Positions 1-8,992 of a stretch of DNA of 64,000 nt are shown piece by piece. Both the position numbers and the translations under genes were made by a program. The notes under the pieces were generated by a model. That model saw only the letters and a list, made by a program, of their open reading frames with translations, had not been told where the DNA came from and ran no database searches. Source of the DNA: Novosphingobium sp. (GTDB lineage Bacteria > Pseudomonadota > Alphaproteobacteria > Sphingomonadales > Sphingomonadaceae); the NCBI RefSeq assembly GCF_027531025.1, contig NZ_JAPZQX010000002.1, positions 310,001 to 374,000 on the forward strand. Direction: 5' to 3'. Position 1 is the first letter of the stretch. Every line of letters begins with the position of its first letter.

Positions 1-210
1 ATAGGCGTGGAGCGAATGGGCTGCGCGGCCTTCTTCAACGGTAGCCTGGGCAGCGTTCAGCGCCTGGGCAATTACTTCTCCGCCAAACACGCGGCCAACG
101 CCGCCTTTCTTGCGGCGGCCGAAGAAGTGGTCTTCGCCATCGGGTTCGACGGTCAGCAGCCGGACAAGACCGGAAACCAGGCGTTCGGGAGAGATATCGG
201 GTTCGTCCAT
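1..210 (-). CDS. tesB: Acyl-CoA thioesterase II, N-terminal part (cut by window edge)
   Basis: Only the first 70 codons are in the window; the gene runs off the left edge. The reading frame starts at an ATG at 210 and contains GRVFGGEVIAQAL followed by a stretch ending HSLHAY, the N-terminal signature of the TesB double-hotdog thioesterases, which hydrolyse acyl-CoA to fatty acid and CoA in the cytoplasm. The catalytic residues lie in the missing part, so activity cannot be judged. It is on the same strand as the cupin gene upstream with a 55-base gap. The family assignment is firm; the exact substrate range is unknown. Confidence 0.85.
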   Translation of the reverse strand, partial: MDEPDISPERLVSGLVRLLTVEPDGEDHFFGRRKKGGVGRVFGGEVIAQALNAAQATVEEGRAAHSLHAY

Positions 211-265
211 GCGACGCGCTTTGCGGCGCGGGCGGGGCGGCGTCAATCCGGTTTTAAATGCGTAC

Positions 266-1105
266 TTAACCCACGCCGCGCAGTTTGCGGATCACCCGCC
301 AGCCCAGCGCCTTGGCCCGGTTGGCATGGGGCCAGCGTCCAGTGCTGCGCGGCTGGATGCCGATACGTCGCAGCACGCTGTTGAAGGCACGGGCATCGGC
401 TTCCGCAAAGGACCACTCAGACCGCCAGGTAATCGAGAGCGAAACCGACGGCTCCGGCCCGTTCCGCACGAAATGCGGCGCCATCACCGGTACGAACAGG
501 GCCTCGCCCGGCTCAAGCGGAAACTCCGTGCCCCTGGCCAGCAGTTCATCGCGCCAGGTCAGCTCGCGCCCGCCGCCGGTGTGATAGGTTTCGTGGACCT
601 CGTCAGGGGCGAAATTGGCGTCCCCGGCGGGGAACTGCGTCATCACCTTGCGGCCCCGGATCTGCAGCAGGATGTTGTGTTCCGGATCGAAGTGATAGGG
701 CGTTACCCCGTTGGGGCTGGTGATGAAGATGAAGCCCTGGGTCTTGAGCATTCGCCCGGTCTTGGCTTCGATCTGCGGCTCGATTTCAGCCAGCAGATCA
801 GCCAGCAGCGCGGCATAGGCGGGGACCTGCTCGATGTTCTTCAATGCCGCCCAGCTCCCGCTTTCCTCTATGTGGCGGATTGTCTCGCCGATTGGCAACG
901 TGGGGGCATTGGGCTTTTCGCTGATCCCGATCGGCAGGTCGGCCTGGTTATATTCCACCGAGGCGCGGGGCAGGGCTTCGGCCAGCTGCGCCAGCGCATC
1001 GATCTCCAGTAGCGGGTGACAGCCGAGCGCGTGCGGCAGCTTGTGCGGCACTTCCGGGTAATGCGCGGCAAAGGTGGCCCGCGCGGCCTGGGTGAACACG
1101 GTCAT
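266..1105 (-). CDS. Cupin-like (JmjC-type) domain protein
   Basis: A protein of 279 residues. A double-stranded beta-helix is suggested by a YHFD segment (His138, Asp140), which gives an HxD pair, and a later His211 in APHFVRNG. Together they resemble the Fe(II)-binding facial triad of JmjC/cupin_8 oxygenases. Similar alphaproteobacterial proteins are usually labelled 'cupin-like domain' with no known substrate; hydroxylation of a protein or small molecule is an inference. The start is the ATG whose ATGA overlaps the stop codon of the acetyltransferase gene upstream, so the two are probably translated together. There is no signal peptide, so it is likely cytoplasmic. Confidence 0.75.
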   Translation of the reverse strand: MTVFTQAARATFAAHYPEVPHKLPHALGCHPLLEIDALAQLAEALPRASVEYNQADLPIGISEKPNAPTLPIGETIRHIEESGSWAALKNIEQVPAYAALLADLLAEIEPQIEAKTGRMLKTQGFIFITSPNGVTPYHFDPEHNILLQIRGRKVMTQFPAGDANFAPDEVHETYHTGGGRELTWRDELLARGTEFPLEPGEALFVPVMAPHFVRNGPEPSVSLSITWRSEWSFAEADARAFNSVLRRIGIQPRSTGRWPHANRAKALGWRVIRKLRGVG

Positions 1106-2277
1106 GGCTCCGCTCCCGTCACAATCTCGCCCCGTTCCAGCCGAAGCAGGGCCCTGAACAGGCCGCGCCGCACCGGGCCACCCAGGCCCAGCGAATAGCG
1201 GCCGATGGCGCGGCGTTCGCGCCAGATATGGTCGATCATGGGGTGATCGGCGGCGGCACAGCTGTCGCACCAGTCTACCTGCGGATCGTCCAGCAGTGAA
1301 AGGTTCTCGCGTTGCAGCAGGACACCGGGGGAAAAGCGGGCAAAGCGCTCGTCGAAGGCGGTCTTGTAGGAGAACGCCCCCGGCGGCGTGATGAAGCTGG
1401 CCAGCATGGCGATGGGCGCATCGTCCAGCCTCAGGGTCAGTCGTTCCAGCCGTCCGCGCGCTGCGGCGCCATGCAGCGCCTCGCGGAACAAATGCGTGGT
1501 GGCCTGGTGCGAGGCGAGGGCCGATCCGGCCCCTCCCTTCCATCCCGAATGTTCCAGCGCCAGGAACTGGTCGATCCAGCCGGACAGGTCGCGATCGTCT
1601 CGACGGCGCTCGACCATCAGCTCGCCCAGTTCGCCAAGGCGGTTGAACTGGCGGCGCAGTTCCTTGCGCTTCTTGCCGCTGAGGCTGGCTTCCAGATAGG
1701 CTTCGGGCGAGAGCGGAGAGGCCAGCATGGCACGCTCCTCGCGATAGACCAGGCCGAGCGGGCGGTCTTGTGCTGCCGCGATCCCGGCCAGGGCGCGGCA
1801 CGAGGGGCCATTGGTGGGCAGGTGCGGCAAATGCAGGAAAAGGCCCGTTCCGCCCTGCCGGTCAAGCCACTTCGTCAGCGCGGTCCAGAAGCCTGGTTCC
1901 GCGCCTTGTTCGACCAACGGCGCGCCGAGGAAAGCGTTGCCATGCAACCACACGCTCCAATGCGGGAGCAGGCGACCGTAATAGCGGGAAGCCCGATGCA
2001 GCGGAACGAGGCCGGCCAGTACGCCATCGCGCTCGAATCGCAGGATCTTGACCGCGCCGGCGGGATCGAACGCCCGCAGTGCGGGCAGCAGGTACCAGCT
2101 TTCGAAGAACGGGTTGGGCTCGCTCGCCCTGCGGGCCAGCCCATCCCAGGCGAGGCGCAACTCGGGCGCTTCGAGGCTGCGCCAGTCGCTGGCGATCAGC
2201 CGTGTACCGGGCGCGGCAGCGGGCACGACATCGGGCCGTGATTGGACAGACGGAACCAGTGCGGCCGTGCTTGCCAA
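1102..2277 (-). CDS. FemAB/CelD-type GNAT acyltransferase
   Basis: About 390 residues resembling the CelD/BcsL (Acetyltransf_6) branch of the GNAT fold. A central segment GKKRKELRRQFNRL precedes the C-terminal GNAT half, which contains AFSYKTAFDERFARFSPG, the acyl-CoA-site region typical of this group. Members are used in cellulose, polysaccharide and exopolymer acylation, but nothing here fixes the substrate. The start is uncertain. The frame opens further upstream at a TTG at 2316, but that falls inside the terminator hairpin of the peptidase gene, so I place the start at the TTG at 2277. A later in-frame GTG (2226) is also possible. The stop overlaps the cupin start. Confidence 0.7.
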   Translation of the reverse strand: MASTAALVPSVQSRPDVVPAAAPGTRLIASDWRSLEAPELRLAWDGLARRASEPNPFFESWYLLPALRAFDPAGAVKILRFERDGVLAGLVPLHRASRYYGRLLPHWSVWLHGNAFLGAPLVEQGAEPGFWTALTKWLDRQGGTGLFLHLPHLPTNGPSCRALAGIAAAQDRPLGLVYREERAMLASPLSPEAYLEASLSGKKRKELRRQFNRLGELGELMVERRRDDRDLSGWIDQFLALEHSGWKGGAGSALASHQATTHLFREALHGAAARGRLERLTLRLDDAPIAMLASFITPPGAFSYKTAFDERFARFSPGVLLQRENLSLLDDPQVDWCDSCAAADHPMIDHIWRERRAIGRYSLGLGGPVRRGLFRALLRLERGEIVTGAEP

Positions 2278-2282
2278 GAAAA

Positions 2283-2324
2283 ACCCCCGGTTGTGCGCGA
2301 CGGGAAATCGCCGCAACCGGGGGT
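2283..2324 (-). terminator. Rho-independent terminator of the S9 peptidase gene
   Basis: Perfect 11-bp arms (ACCCCCGGTTG at 2283-2293 and its complement at 2314-2324) enclose a 20-base loop. Read on the minus strand the stem ends in GGGGGTTTTTC, a G-rich stem followed by a T run. It lies 42 bases after the peptidase stop codon. Confidence 0.8.
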
Positions 2325-2365
2325 CTAACCTTGAATTGCCAAGGATTGGCTAACGCCTGGCCAGC

Positions 2366-4468
2366 TTACCTCGCTGCCGTTGCGGCTGCCGCAACTGGCT
2401 GGAAACGCGGATCGACGGTCGGTTTCCTGGCATAATCGACATCGCTTGGGACATAGGCCGGATTGAACCGTTCGGCCCAGCGTTCGGCTTCGACCAGCCA
2501 CTCGATGTGGACGTCCTCATAAGGCAGGTTGTGCGTGCCCTTGGGCTGTTCGACATAGCGGAAGTCCACGCCCTCCGTCTTGCCCGAGCCCTTCAGTCGC
2601 GAAACCAGCGTGCGCGACTGCTCGATCGGGATACGTGCATCGCGCAGGCCGGCGACGATAAGGATCGGCGACCAGGGACCGTTGGTGTTGCGCGCCGAAG
2701 AGATCGCCACCAGGTTGTCGGCCGTAGCCTGGAAGCTGGCACCGAAGCTGCCGAAGGTACCCTGGTCAAAGGCCTTCATCATCGGGAAGTCATAGACGCC
2801 GGCGCCGGCAATTGCGCACTTCCACAGGCTCGGATCGCGCTGCGCGCCGCGGGCCGTGGCATAGCCGCCATAGGACCAGCCCATCAGACAGGCGCGCTTG
2901 GGATCGATCAGCCCGGTCTGGCCGAACCAGGTCAGGGCGTCGTTCAGATCGTCCTGCATCCGCTGGCCGTAACCATTGGGCTTGCGGCCCTCCATCACGA
3001 ACTCGCGGCCATAGCCGCCCGAACCGCGATAGTTAGGCTGGATCACGACATAGCCCAGTTCAGCCATGGCCTGGTGCCAGGGGAAGAAGCCAAAGCCTTC
3101 CTCGTCACGTACGCCGAACGGGCCACCATGCGGCATGACGATCACCGGCAGGTTCTTGCGGTGCGGGCGGTGACGTGGATAGGTGACCACGGCAGGGATT
3201 TCCATCCCGTCGGACGCCTTGTAGCGGATCGTCTCGGTCGGGTTCATGTCGGCATCCTTGAGCTCGGGATGGAAATGCCCCAGCACCGCGAGGTTGCCGC
3301 TTTCAGTGTCGTAGACGTAATAGGTGCCCGGTTCCGACGGCTTAGCGATGAACATCACCAGCTTGGTGTAATCGTCATTGGCCGAGATCAGCTGGGCGTT
3401 GCCCTTGCCGAAGTCCTCGTCGAAGAAACCCTGGATTGCGCGAAGGCGTTCGTCGTACCAGCGCACATAGGGCTTGTTGGTGGTGTAGCGCACACCCAGC
3501 AGACGTGAGCCGCTCTTGTCGCGGATCAGATCGTCGACATCGTGGCCAGGGACTTCGTAGATGGGCTTGCCGATCGGCTGCAGGGTGTTGAGATCGATCC
3601 GGTAGACCCGGCGGAAGTTGTCCCGGTTGCTGGTGGCATAGGCAACATTGGGATCGCTGGTGAAGATATCCGGGACGACCTGGGTGCCGGTGAAGGTGGC
3701 ATCCTTCTCGTTCGAGATCGTGCGGAACTGTTCACTGGCATTGGCGCGGTACATCAGCCGCACCTTGCCGTCATCGCTGTTGCCCACCCCGGCGCGGATC
3801 ACGCCCGTGCCATCAGCGACCCAGCTGCGCACGAAGACGTTCGGGCGCTGCACGGTGGAAAACTTGCCAGTACGGACATCGACCGAGATCACTTCGGGCC
3901 GGAACTCATTCTGTTCGTTGCGGAAGGACGAGCGTTGCAGCAGGATCGTTTCCTTCGCATGGTCGCGGTGCAGGATCACGCCGCCATCGCCGGTCGTGCC
4001 TTCCCAGGCCAGCGGCGTGATCGACCCGGATTCCAGATCATAAGCCACAAGGCGGCGCAGGTCCGAACGCTGGCCGAAGATGATTTCGCGCGAAAGCACG
4101 GTGAAGAGCACCGTGCGATTGCCGACCCAGGACCAGGTCCCGATCGTGCGGTCACCGGCTTCGCGGAACTCCTCGGCCCGGGCAAAGAACTTCGGCGGGC
4201 TGCCGGGCTTGGTCAGGTCGATGATGCCAAGGTTGTCGATGCCATTGCGGCTCATCATCACCGCAATCTTGGTGCCATCGGGCGAAATGGCGGGGTTGCG
4301 CATGAAGGGGCGCTTGCCGAACACTTCGGTTGGCACCCGGCCCTTGATTCCCTTGACCACGATTTCGGACTTGGCCTGCGGCGCGCCCTGGGCCGCGAGG
4401 GGAGATGACAGTGAGAGGGACAGCACAGCGGCCAGCGCCCCGCCGAGCAGAGTAGGTTTTGCGAGCAC
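2366..4468 (-). CDS. Exported S9-family (prolyl oligopeptidase-type) peptidase
   Basis: About 700 residues. An N-terminal signal peptide (hydrophobic core ending SSPLAAQ, about residue 27) is followed by a beta-propeller-like region and a C-terminal alpha/beta-hydrolase domain. The catalytic triad is visible: Ser532 in GWSYGGYA, Asp610 in GLRDAR and His646 in GTHNL. Such enzymes cleave oligopeptides or acyl-peptides in the periplasm. I chose the GTG at 4468 because GGAGG lies 8 bases before it and the signal peptide then begins properly; the longer open frame starts inside a palindrome. It stands alone, with a terminator downstream and a palindromic operator-like site about 80 bp upstream. 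Confidence 0.85.
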   Translation of the reverse strand: MLAKPTLLGGALAAVLSLSLSSPLAAQGAPQAKSEIVVKGIKGRVPTEVFGKRPFMRNPAISPDGTKIAVMMSRNGIDNLGIIDLTKPGSPPKFFARAEEFREAGDRTIGTWSWVGNRTVLFTVLSREIIFGQRSDLRRLVAYDLESGSITPLAWEGTTGDGGVILHRDHAKETILLQRSSFRNEQNEFRPEVISVDVRTGKFSTVQRPNVFVRSWVADGTGVIRAGVGNSDDGKVRLMYRANASEQFRTISNEKDATFTGTQVVPDIFTSDPNVAYATSNRDNFRRVYRIDLNTLQPIGKPIYEVPGHDVDDLIRDKSGSRLLGVRYTTNKPYVRWYDERLRAIQGFFDEDFGKGNAQLISANDDYTKLVMFIAKPSEPGTYYVYDTESGNLAVLGHFHPELKDADMNPTETIRYKASDGMEIPAVVTYPRHRPHRKNLPVIVMPHGGPFGVRDEEGFGFFPWHQAMAELGYVVIQPNYRGSGGYGREFVMEGRKPNGYGQRMQDDLNDALTWFGQTGLIDPKRACLMGWSYGGYATARGAQRDPSLWKCAIAGAGVYDFPMMKAFDQGTFGSFGASFQATADNLVAISSARNTNGPWSPILIVAGLRDARIPIEQSRTLVSRLKGSGKTEGVDFRYVEQPKGTHNLPYEDVHIEWLVEAERWAERFNPAYVPSDVDYARKPTVDPRFQPVAAAATAAR

Positions 4469-4547
4469 TTTCAATACCTCCGACAGGGCGCGACCAGTGC
4501 GACCCGAGCGTCGGAAGTCTATCAAGCTGCTGCCCGCGTGCAATGGG

Positions 4548-4567
4548 CCTTTGTACCGGTACAAAGG
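4548..4567. promoter_or_regulatory. Perfect 20-bp palindrome, candidate LacI-family operator
   Basis: CCTTTGTACCGGTACAAAGG is an exact palindrome with a central CG, the usual shape of LacI/GalR-family operators. It lies 80 bp upstream of the S9 peptidase start and just beyond the hppA terminator, so the peptidase gene is the only plausible target. The regulator is not in this window. Confidence 0.5.
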
Positions 4568-4568
4568 A

Positions 4569-4602
4569 AAACCCCGCCCGGATCGCTCCGGACGGGGTTT
4601 CC
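4569..4602 (-). terminator. Terminator of hppA
   Basis: Arms at 4569-4581 and 4588-4600 pair over 13 bp with one mismatch around a 6-base loop. On the minus strand the stem ends in GGGGTTTTCC. It starts 36 bases after the hppA stop codon. Confidence 0.75.
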
Positions 4603-4637
4603 TTCACCCTGGCTGGGCTGACGCGGTGTGACCCGCC

Positions 4638-6746
4638 TCAGTGCCCCCCGGCCAGCGCCGCGAGCAGCAGCAGCGCGACGATGTTGGTGATCTTGATCAT
4701 CGGGTTCACGGCCGGACCTGCGGTATCCTTGTAGGGATCGCCCACGGTATCGCCAGTCACCGCGGCCTTGTGGGCTTCAGAGCCCTTGCCGCCGTGATGG
4801 CCGTCTTCGATGTACTTCTTCGCGTTGTCCCACGCGCCGCCACCCGAGGTCATCGAGATGGCCACGAACAGGCCGCCCACGATCACGCCCAGCAGCAGGG
4901 CACCGAGCGCGGCAAAGCCGTTCTCCTGGCCCGCCACAGCGGCGATCACGAAGTAGACCACGATCGGCGCAAGCACCGGCAGCAGCGAAGGAATGATCAT
5001 TTCCTTGATCGCCGCCTTGGTGACGAGGTCGACCGTGCGGGCATAATCGGGCTTGGAAGTGCCCGCCATGATGCCCGGGTTGTTCTTGAACTGGTCACGC
5101 ACGTCGACCACCACGTCGCCCGCAGCGCGACCGACAGCGGTCATCCCCATGGCCCCGAACAGGTAGGGCAGCAGCGCGCCGAGCAGCAGGCCGACGATGA
5201 CATAGGGGTTTTCGAGACTGAAGTTCACCGGACCCGTCAGGCCGAGTGCGGTCGAGAAGAACTTCAGGTCCTCGGTATAGGCGGCGAACAGTACCAGCGC
5301 GGCGAGGCCGGCCGAACCGATCGCGTAACCCTTCGTCACGGCCTTGGTGGTGTTGCCCACGGCGTCGAGCAGGTCGGTCTTTTCGCGGACGCTATCGTCC
5401 AGACCAGCCATTTCGGCGATCCCGCCGGCATTGTCGGTCACCGGACCGTAAGCGTCGAGCGCAACGACCATCCCGGCCAGTGCCAGCATGGCGGTGGCGG
5501 CATAGGCGATGCCGATCAGACCGGCGAGCTGGTGAGCGATGATGATGCCTGCCACGATCACGATCGTCGGCAGGGCAGTCGATTCAAGGCTGATCGCCAG
5601 GCCCTGGATCACGTTAGTGCCGTGACCGGTTTCCGACGACTTGGCGATCGAGCGCACCGGGCGATACTTCGTGCCGGTGTAGTACTCGGTGATCCAGATG
5701 ATCAGGCCGGTGATGACCAGGCCCAGCAGCGAGCAATAGAACAGCTCGCGCCCGTTGAAGGTCTGGGTGCCAACGGTCATTTCGGTGGCCATGCCGCCCA
5801 GGGCGGTATCGGTGGCCCACCAGATCGCCGGCACGGCCAGCACGGCCGAAACCAGGAAGCCCTTGTACATCGCGCCCATCACGTTCGTGCCACCACCCAG
5901 GCGGACGAAGAAGGTGCCGATGATGCTGGTGACGATGCAGACGCCGCCGATCAGCAGCGGCAGCGCCATCAGGTTGGCCAGCTGCGGAGCCTGCGACATC
6001 AGCAGCGCGGTCAGCACCATGGTGGCGCCGACGGTAACGACATAGGTTTCGAACAGGTCGGCAGCCATGCCGGCGCAGTCGCCCACGTTGTCGCCCACAT
6101 TGTCGGCAATCACGGCCGGGTTGCGCGGATCGTCTTCGGGAATGCCCGCCTCGACCTTGCCGACGAGGTCCGCGCCGACGTCGGCAGCCTTGGTGAAGAT
6201 GCCGCCGCCCAGACGCGCGAAGATCGAGATCAGCGAGGCGCCAAAGGCCAGCGCCACCAGCCCGTCGATCACCGTGCGGCTGTCAACGGCCAGCGCCATC
6301 GGTCCGGTCAGGTACCAGAAGAACACCGCGATCGCGAGCAGCGCGAGGCCGGCCACGAGCAGACCGGTGATCGCCCCGGCGCGGAACGCCATGGTCAGGC
6401 CTGCCTGCAGGCCGGTCTGCGCGGCAGCAGCGGTGCGGACGTTGGCGCGAACCGAAATGTTCATGCCGATGAAGCCGGCGACGCCCGAAAGCACCGCCCC
6501 GATGATGAAGCCGGCGGCCGAGATGGTGCCCAGGAAATAGGCGACCAGTACGGCGACGACCAAGCCAACAATGGCAATGGTGGTGTACTGCCGCTTCAGG
6601 TAGGCTTGCGCCCCTTCCTGGATCGCGGCGGCGATTTCCTGCATTTTGGCATTCCCGGCGGATGCGCCGAGCACCTGGCGACTGGTAATGAAGCCGTACA
6701 CTACGGCTACCAGGCCCAGGATGATTGCGAGCGTGACGAGATCCAC
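4638..6746 (-). CDS. hppA: Membrane-bound H+-translocating pyrophosphatase
   Basis: A 702-residue polytopic protein that couples pyrophosphate hydrolysis to proton export. The M-PPase signature [19 protein letters not shown] is intact, as is the second acidic region around [21 protein letters not shown]. The downstream motif reads [10 protein letters not shown]. In this family Lys at that position (Ala in the other class) marks the K+-independent type, so this one should not need potassium. The GTG at 6746 is preferred because a GGGGGAG ribosome-binding site precedes it and the family starts with a membrane helix at this point; the open frame extends 56 codons further but shows no family similarity. 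It is monocistronic, with its own terminator. Confidence 0.95.
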   Translation of the reverse strand: MDLVTLAIILGLVAVVYGFITSRQVLGASAGNAKMQEIAAAIQEGAQAYLKRQYTTIAIVGLVVAVLVAYFLGTISAAGFIIGAVLSGVAGFIGMNISVRANVRTAAAAQTGLQAGLTMAFRAGAITGLLVAGLALLAIAVFFWYLTGPMALAVDSRTVIDGLVALAFGASLISIFARLGGGIFTKAADVGADLVGKVEAGIPEDDPRNPAVIADNVGDNVGDCAGMAADLFETYVVTVGATMVLTALLMSQAPQLANLMALPLLIGGVCIVTSIIGTFFVRLGGGTNVMGAMYKGFLVSAVLAVPAIWWATDTALGGMATEMTVGTQTFNGRELFYCSLLGLVITGLIIWITEYYTGTKYRPVRSIAKSSETGHGTNVIQGLAISLESTALPTIVIVAGIIIAHQLAGLIGIAYAATAMLALAGMVVALDAYGPVTDNAGGIAEMAGLDDSVREKTDLLDAVGNTTKAVTKGYAIGSAGLAALVLFAAYTEDLKFFSTALGLTGPVNFSLENPYVIVGLLLGALLPYLFGAMGMTAVGRAAGDVVVDVRDQFKNNPGIMAGTSKPDYARTVDLVTKAAIKEMIIPSLLPVLAPIVVYFVIAAVAGQENGFAALGALLLGVIVGGLFVAISMTSGGGAWDNAKKYIEDGHHGGKGSEAHKAAVTGDTVGDPYKDTAGPAVNPMIKITNIVALLLLAALAGGH

Positions 6747-6782
6747 GAGTTCGCTCCCCCTTTGTTGATTGTAGTTAGCACA

Positions 6783-6804
6783 AGCCCCGCGGGAATGCGG
6801 GGCT
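6783..6804 (-). promoter_or_regulatory. Hairpin in the leader of hppA
   Basis: Perfect 8-bp arms, AGCCCCGC at 6783-6790 and its complement at 6797-6804, with a 6-base loop, about 37 bases upstream of the hppA start codon. It may be an mRNA leader structure or attenuator, or belong to an unseen upstream transcript. No regulatory family is recognised. Confidence 0.35.
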
Positions 6805-6967
6805 GACCGGCGAAAGGTATAGGCCGCAAATCGGGCTTTGCAACGCTTTCGAGCGCCCTTTTCCCCTGCGTCACCCCGGGGCTTTCCTGACCCCGTTTCC
6901 GAATGGCACAGCATTGTGACAACAAGGTTTCTTGCGCCACACGATGGTTTGTGAGAAGTTAACGCCC

Positions 6968-7162
6968 ATGGCCGCAGTTCTCAAACAAGTGCTCGCGTGG
7001 ATGCCGTTCTTCTTCGGCATCGGGTTCATCGCTCCCCTTACTGCCCAGCTGATGCAGCTGTGGGAAATTCCGGCGCCGTTCGGGCTCAGTCCGATTGCCT
7101 TCGGGCTGATCTTCGGTGGCACCTGGGGCTTGATTGCCAATATCCGGGGGCGCTGGCTGTGA
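6968..7162 (+). CDS. Small two-helix membrane protein
   Basis: 64 residues with two hydrophobic segments (about residues 8-28 and 38-58) separated by a short polar turn, ending IRGRWL. I do not recognise a characterised family. The start is the ATG at 6968, with GAGAAG nine bases upstream. Its stop overlaps the GTG start of the desaturase (GTGA), so the two are probably co-translated and may act together in the membrane. The function is unknown. Confidence 0.65.
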   Translation: MAAVLKQVLAWMPFFFGIGFIAPLTAQLMQLWEIPAPFGLSPIAFGLIFGGTWGLIANIRGRWL

Positions 7163-8124
7163 GCGAGAACGAACTGCTGCTGCGCACCGGCGCCGGCACC
7201 GAGACTACGGCTCCAGCCAGTGATCGCCCGGCCATGCCGCTGGGCCCGGACGGGCTCGATCGCTACACCCGCCGCGACCTTCGCAAGGAAGAGATCGCAA
7301 TCGCCCGCCAGTTTCATGGCGGCACGATGTGGCCCTATGCGGTGGCGGCCTTTGGTTGCTTTGCCGTGTGGCTCTCGTTCTTCCCGCTGGCGATCATGGG
7401 CATGCTGAACCTGCCGCTGGCCTTCGCGCTGTCATGCTTCTTCTGCGTCGGTGGCTATGTCACCAGCCATGAGGCGATGCATTCGAACATTGGCCGCCCC
7501 GGCAGCAAGACCCGCTGGCTGAACGAGGCGGTGGGCGCGGTTTCGACCATTCCGATCGTCTTCCCGTTCTCGATGGCGCGGTTGATGCATCTGGAACATC
7601 ACTATCATTGCAACGATCCGCTGAAGGACCCGGACTATACCGACGAAGCGCCCAACATGTGGGCCGCCTGGTACAAGACCTGGTACAACCGCCAGCCGGG
7701 CGTCGATGGCTCGATCCACCACTACAAGCGGATCCTCGCCGAAATGGGCACTCCGGCGGCCCGGCGCGCGCTGGTGGAGACGATGATCCTCCAGCTGGTG
7801 TTCATGGGTACGCTCTTCACCATGGCCTGGAACGGTTACGCGATCGAGGCGGCGCTGATCTGGTGGCTGCCGCGCCATATCGGCCTCAGCTATATCCGCT
7901 TCTTCCTGTCCTGGGCGCCGCACCATCCGCGTGAGGGCAAGACCGGGCGGTACGAGAACACCAATATCTTCAAGAGCCGGGTGGGCCACATCCTGTCGAT
8001 GGGAATGCAGTATCACCTGGTCCACCACCTCTATCCCGGCATCCCCAATCACCGGACCAAGGAAGCCTATTACGCGCTCAAGCCGATCCTGAAGGCGCGC
8101 GGGGTGGACGTCTCGCCGCTCTAG
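7159..8124 (+). CDS. Membrane fatty acid desaturase family protein
   Basis: A 321-residue di-iron membrane enzyme with the three histidine boxes HEAMH, HLEHHYH and HLVHHLYP spaced as in FA_desaturase proteins, plus hydrophobic stretches between boxes 1 and 3. It could desaturate or hydroxylate an acyl chain, or hydroxylate a carotenoid ring; the carotenoid hydroxylases of this superfamily have similar boxes and sphingomonads are carotenoid-rich, so the substrate is left open. The GTG start at 7159 overlaps the stop of the small membrane protein. It converges with thiL, overlapping by 4 bases. Confidence 0.8.
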   Translation: MSENELLLRTGAGTETTAPASDRPAMPLGPDGLDRYTRRDLRKEEIAIARQFHGGTMWPYAVAAFGCFAVWLSFFPLAIMGMLNLPLAFALSCFFCVGGYVTSHEAMHSNIGRPGSKTRWLNEAVGAVSTIPIVFPFSMARLMHLEHHYHCNDPLKDPDYTDEAPNMWAAWYKTWYNRQPGVDGSIHHYKRILAEMGTPAARRALVETMILQLVFMGTLFTMAWNGYAIEAALIWWLPRHIGLSYIRFFLSWAPHHPREGKTGRYENTNIFKSRVGHILSMGMQYHLVHHLYPGIPNHRTKEAYYALKPILKARGVDVSPL

Positions 8125-8966
8125 CCGTGCTCGTAGCCCAGCCCGCTGGCTTCGGTCAGCGGCGTCCCATCCAGCAGGATCGGCGAAATCCCTTGCGCCA
8201 GCGCCGTACCGATGCGGTGGGCGGCGACTGGCGAGTGGGCAGAGGCGGGCAAGGTGAACAGCAACTGGTAATCTTCGCCCCAGCGCAGGGAATCTGCGCG
8301 TCGGTTCTCCGGCGCGGCCAGCGGAACGGCCAGGCTGTCGATCGCGAAGGTCACGCCCGAAGCGCGGGCCATGCGGCTGGCATCAAGCAGCAGGCCGTCG
8401 GACAGGTCCATCATTGCCGTGACGTGCGGGGTCAGCGCCTGGCCCTGGGCCAGTAACGGCAGCGGGCGGCGATAGGCGGTGCTGTCAGCGTTGGTGCCGT
8501 CGCGCAGTGCCTCGAAACCCAGCATCGCCGCGCCGACCGGGCCGGTCAGCCACAGTCCGTCATTGACCTGCGCGCCGCCGCGTGAAGGCACGGGGCGGTG
8601 GGTGGCGCGGCCCAGCGCGGTCAGGCCCAGCACCTGCGACCCGCTACCGCCAATGGTGTCGCCGCCCAGCAGCGGCACGCCATAATGATCCAGCACTTCG
8701 GCCAGGCCAGCGAGGAACCGCGCATCGTCCGGGCCGAAGCGATAGCCCAGCAGCACGCCCAGCGGCTCGGCCCCCTTGGCGGCCAGGTCTGACAGGTTTG
8801 TGGCGACCAGTTTCCAGGCCACGTCGGCCTGATCCTGACTGCCAAGGAAATGGACTCCCTCGGCCATGGCATCATGGGTCAGGATCAGCGTTTCGCTGCC
8901 GAGGTCCAGCACCGCGCAATCATCCGCCAGCCCGCGCGCGGCGGGATGCGCGGCAAGGGCGCGCAA
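8121..8966 (-). CDS. thiL: Thiamine-monophosphate kinase
   Basis: Phosphorylates thiamine monophosphate to the diphosphate cofactor. Visible family landmarks are GLADDCAVLDLG, the LILTHDAMAEGVHF region, NLSDLAAKGAEP, GGDTIGG and MDLSDGLLLDA. The first standard start codon is a TTG at 8966. However, family members carry about ten more N-terminal residues, and an in-frame extension encoding SREAAFIDALRAL reads back to a CTG at 8996 that overlaps the nusB stop codon. I give the conservative start but suspect the longer protein. It is last in hisG-hisD-nusB-thiL. Confidence 0.9.
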   Translation of the reverse strand: MRALAAHPAARGLADDCAVLDLGSETLILTHDAMAEGVHFLGSQDQADVAWKLVATNLSDLAAKGAEPLGVLLGYRFGPDDARFLAGLAEVLDHYGVPLLGGDTIGGSGSQVLGLTALGRATHRPVPSRGGAQVNDGLWLTGPVGAAMLGFEALRDGTNADSTAYRRPLPLLAQGQALTPHVTAMMDLSDGLLLDASRMARASGVTFAIDSLAVPLAAPENRRADSLRWGEDYQLLFTLPASAHSPVAAHRIGTALAQGISPILLDGTPLTEASGLGYEHG

Positions 8967-8992
8967 GGCATCAATGAAGGCCGCCTCGCGGC

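Noticed and set aside
4641..6806. A 721-codon open frame antisense to hppA
   Set aside because: Its product is rich in His, Asp, Gln and Arg without any domain, and the opposite strand encodes an unmistakable pyrophosphatase. High GC keeps antisense frames open.
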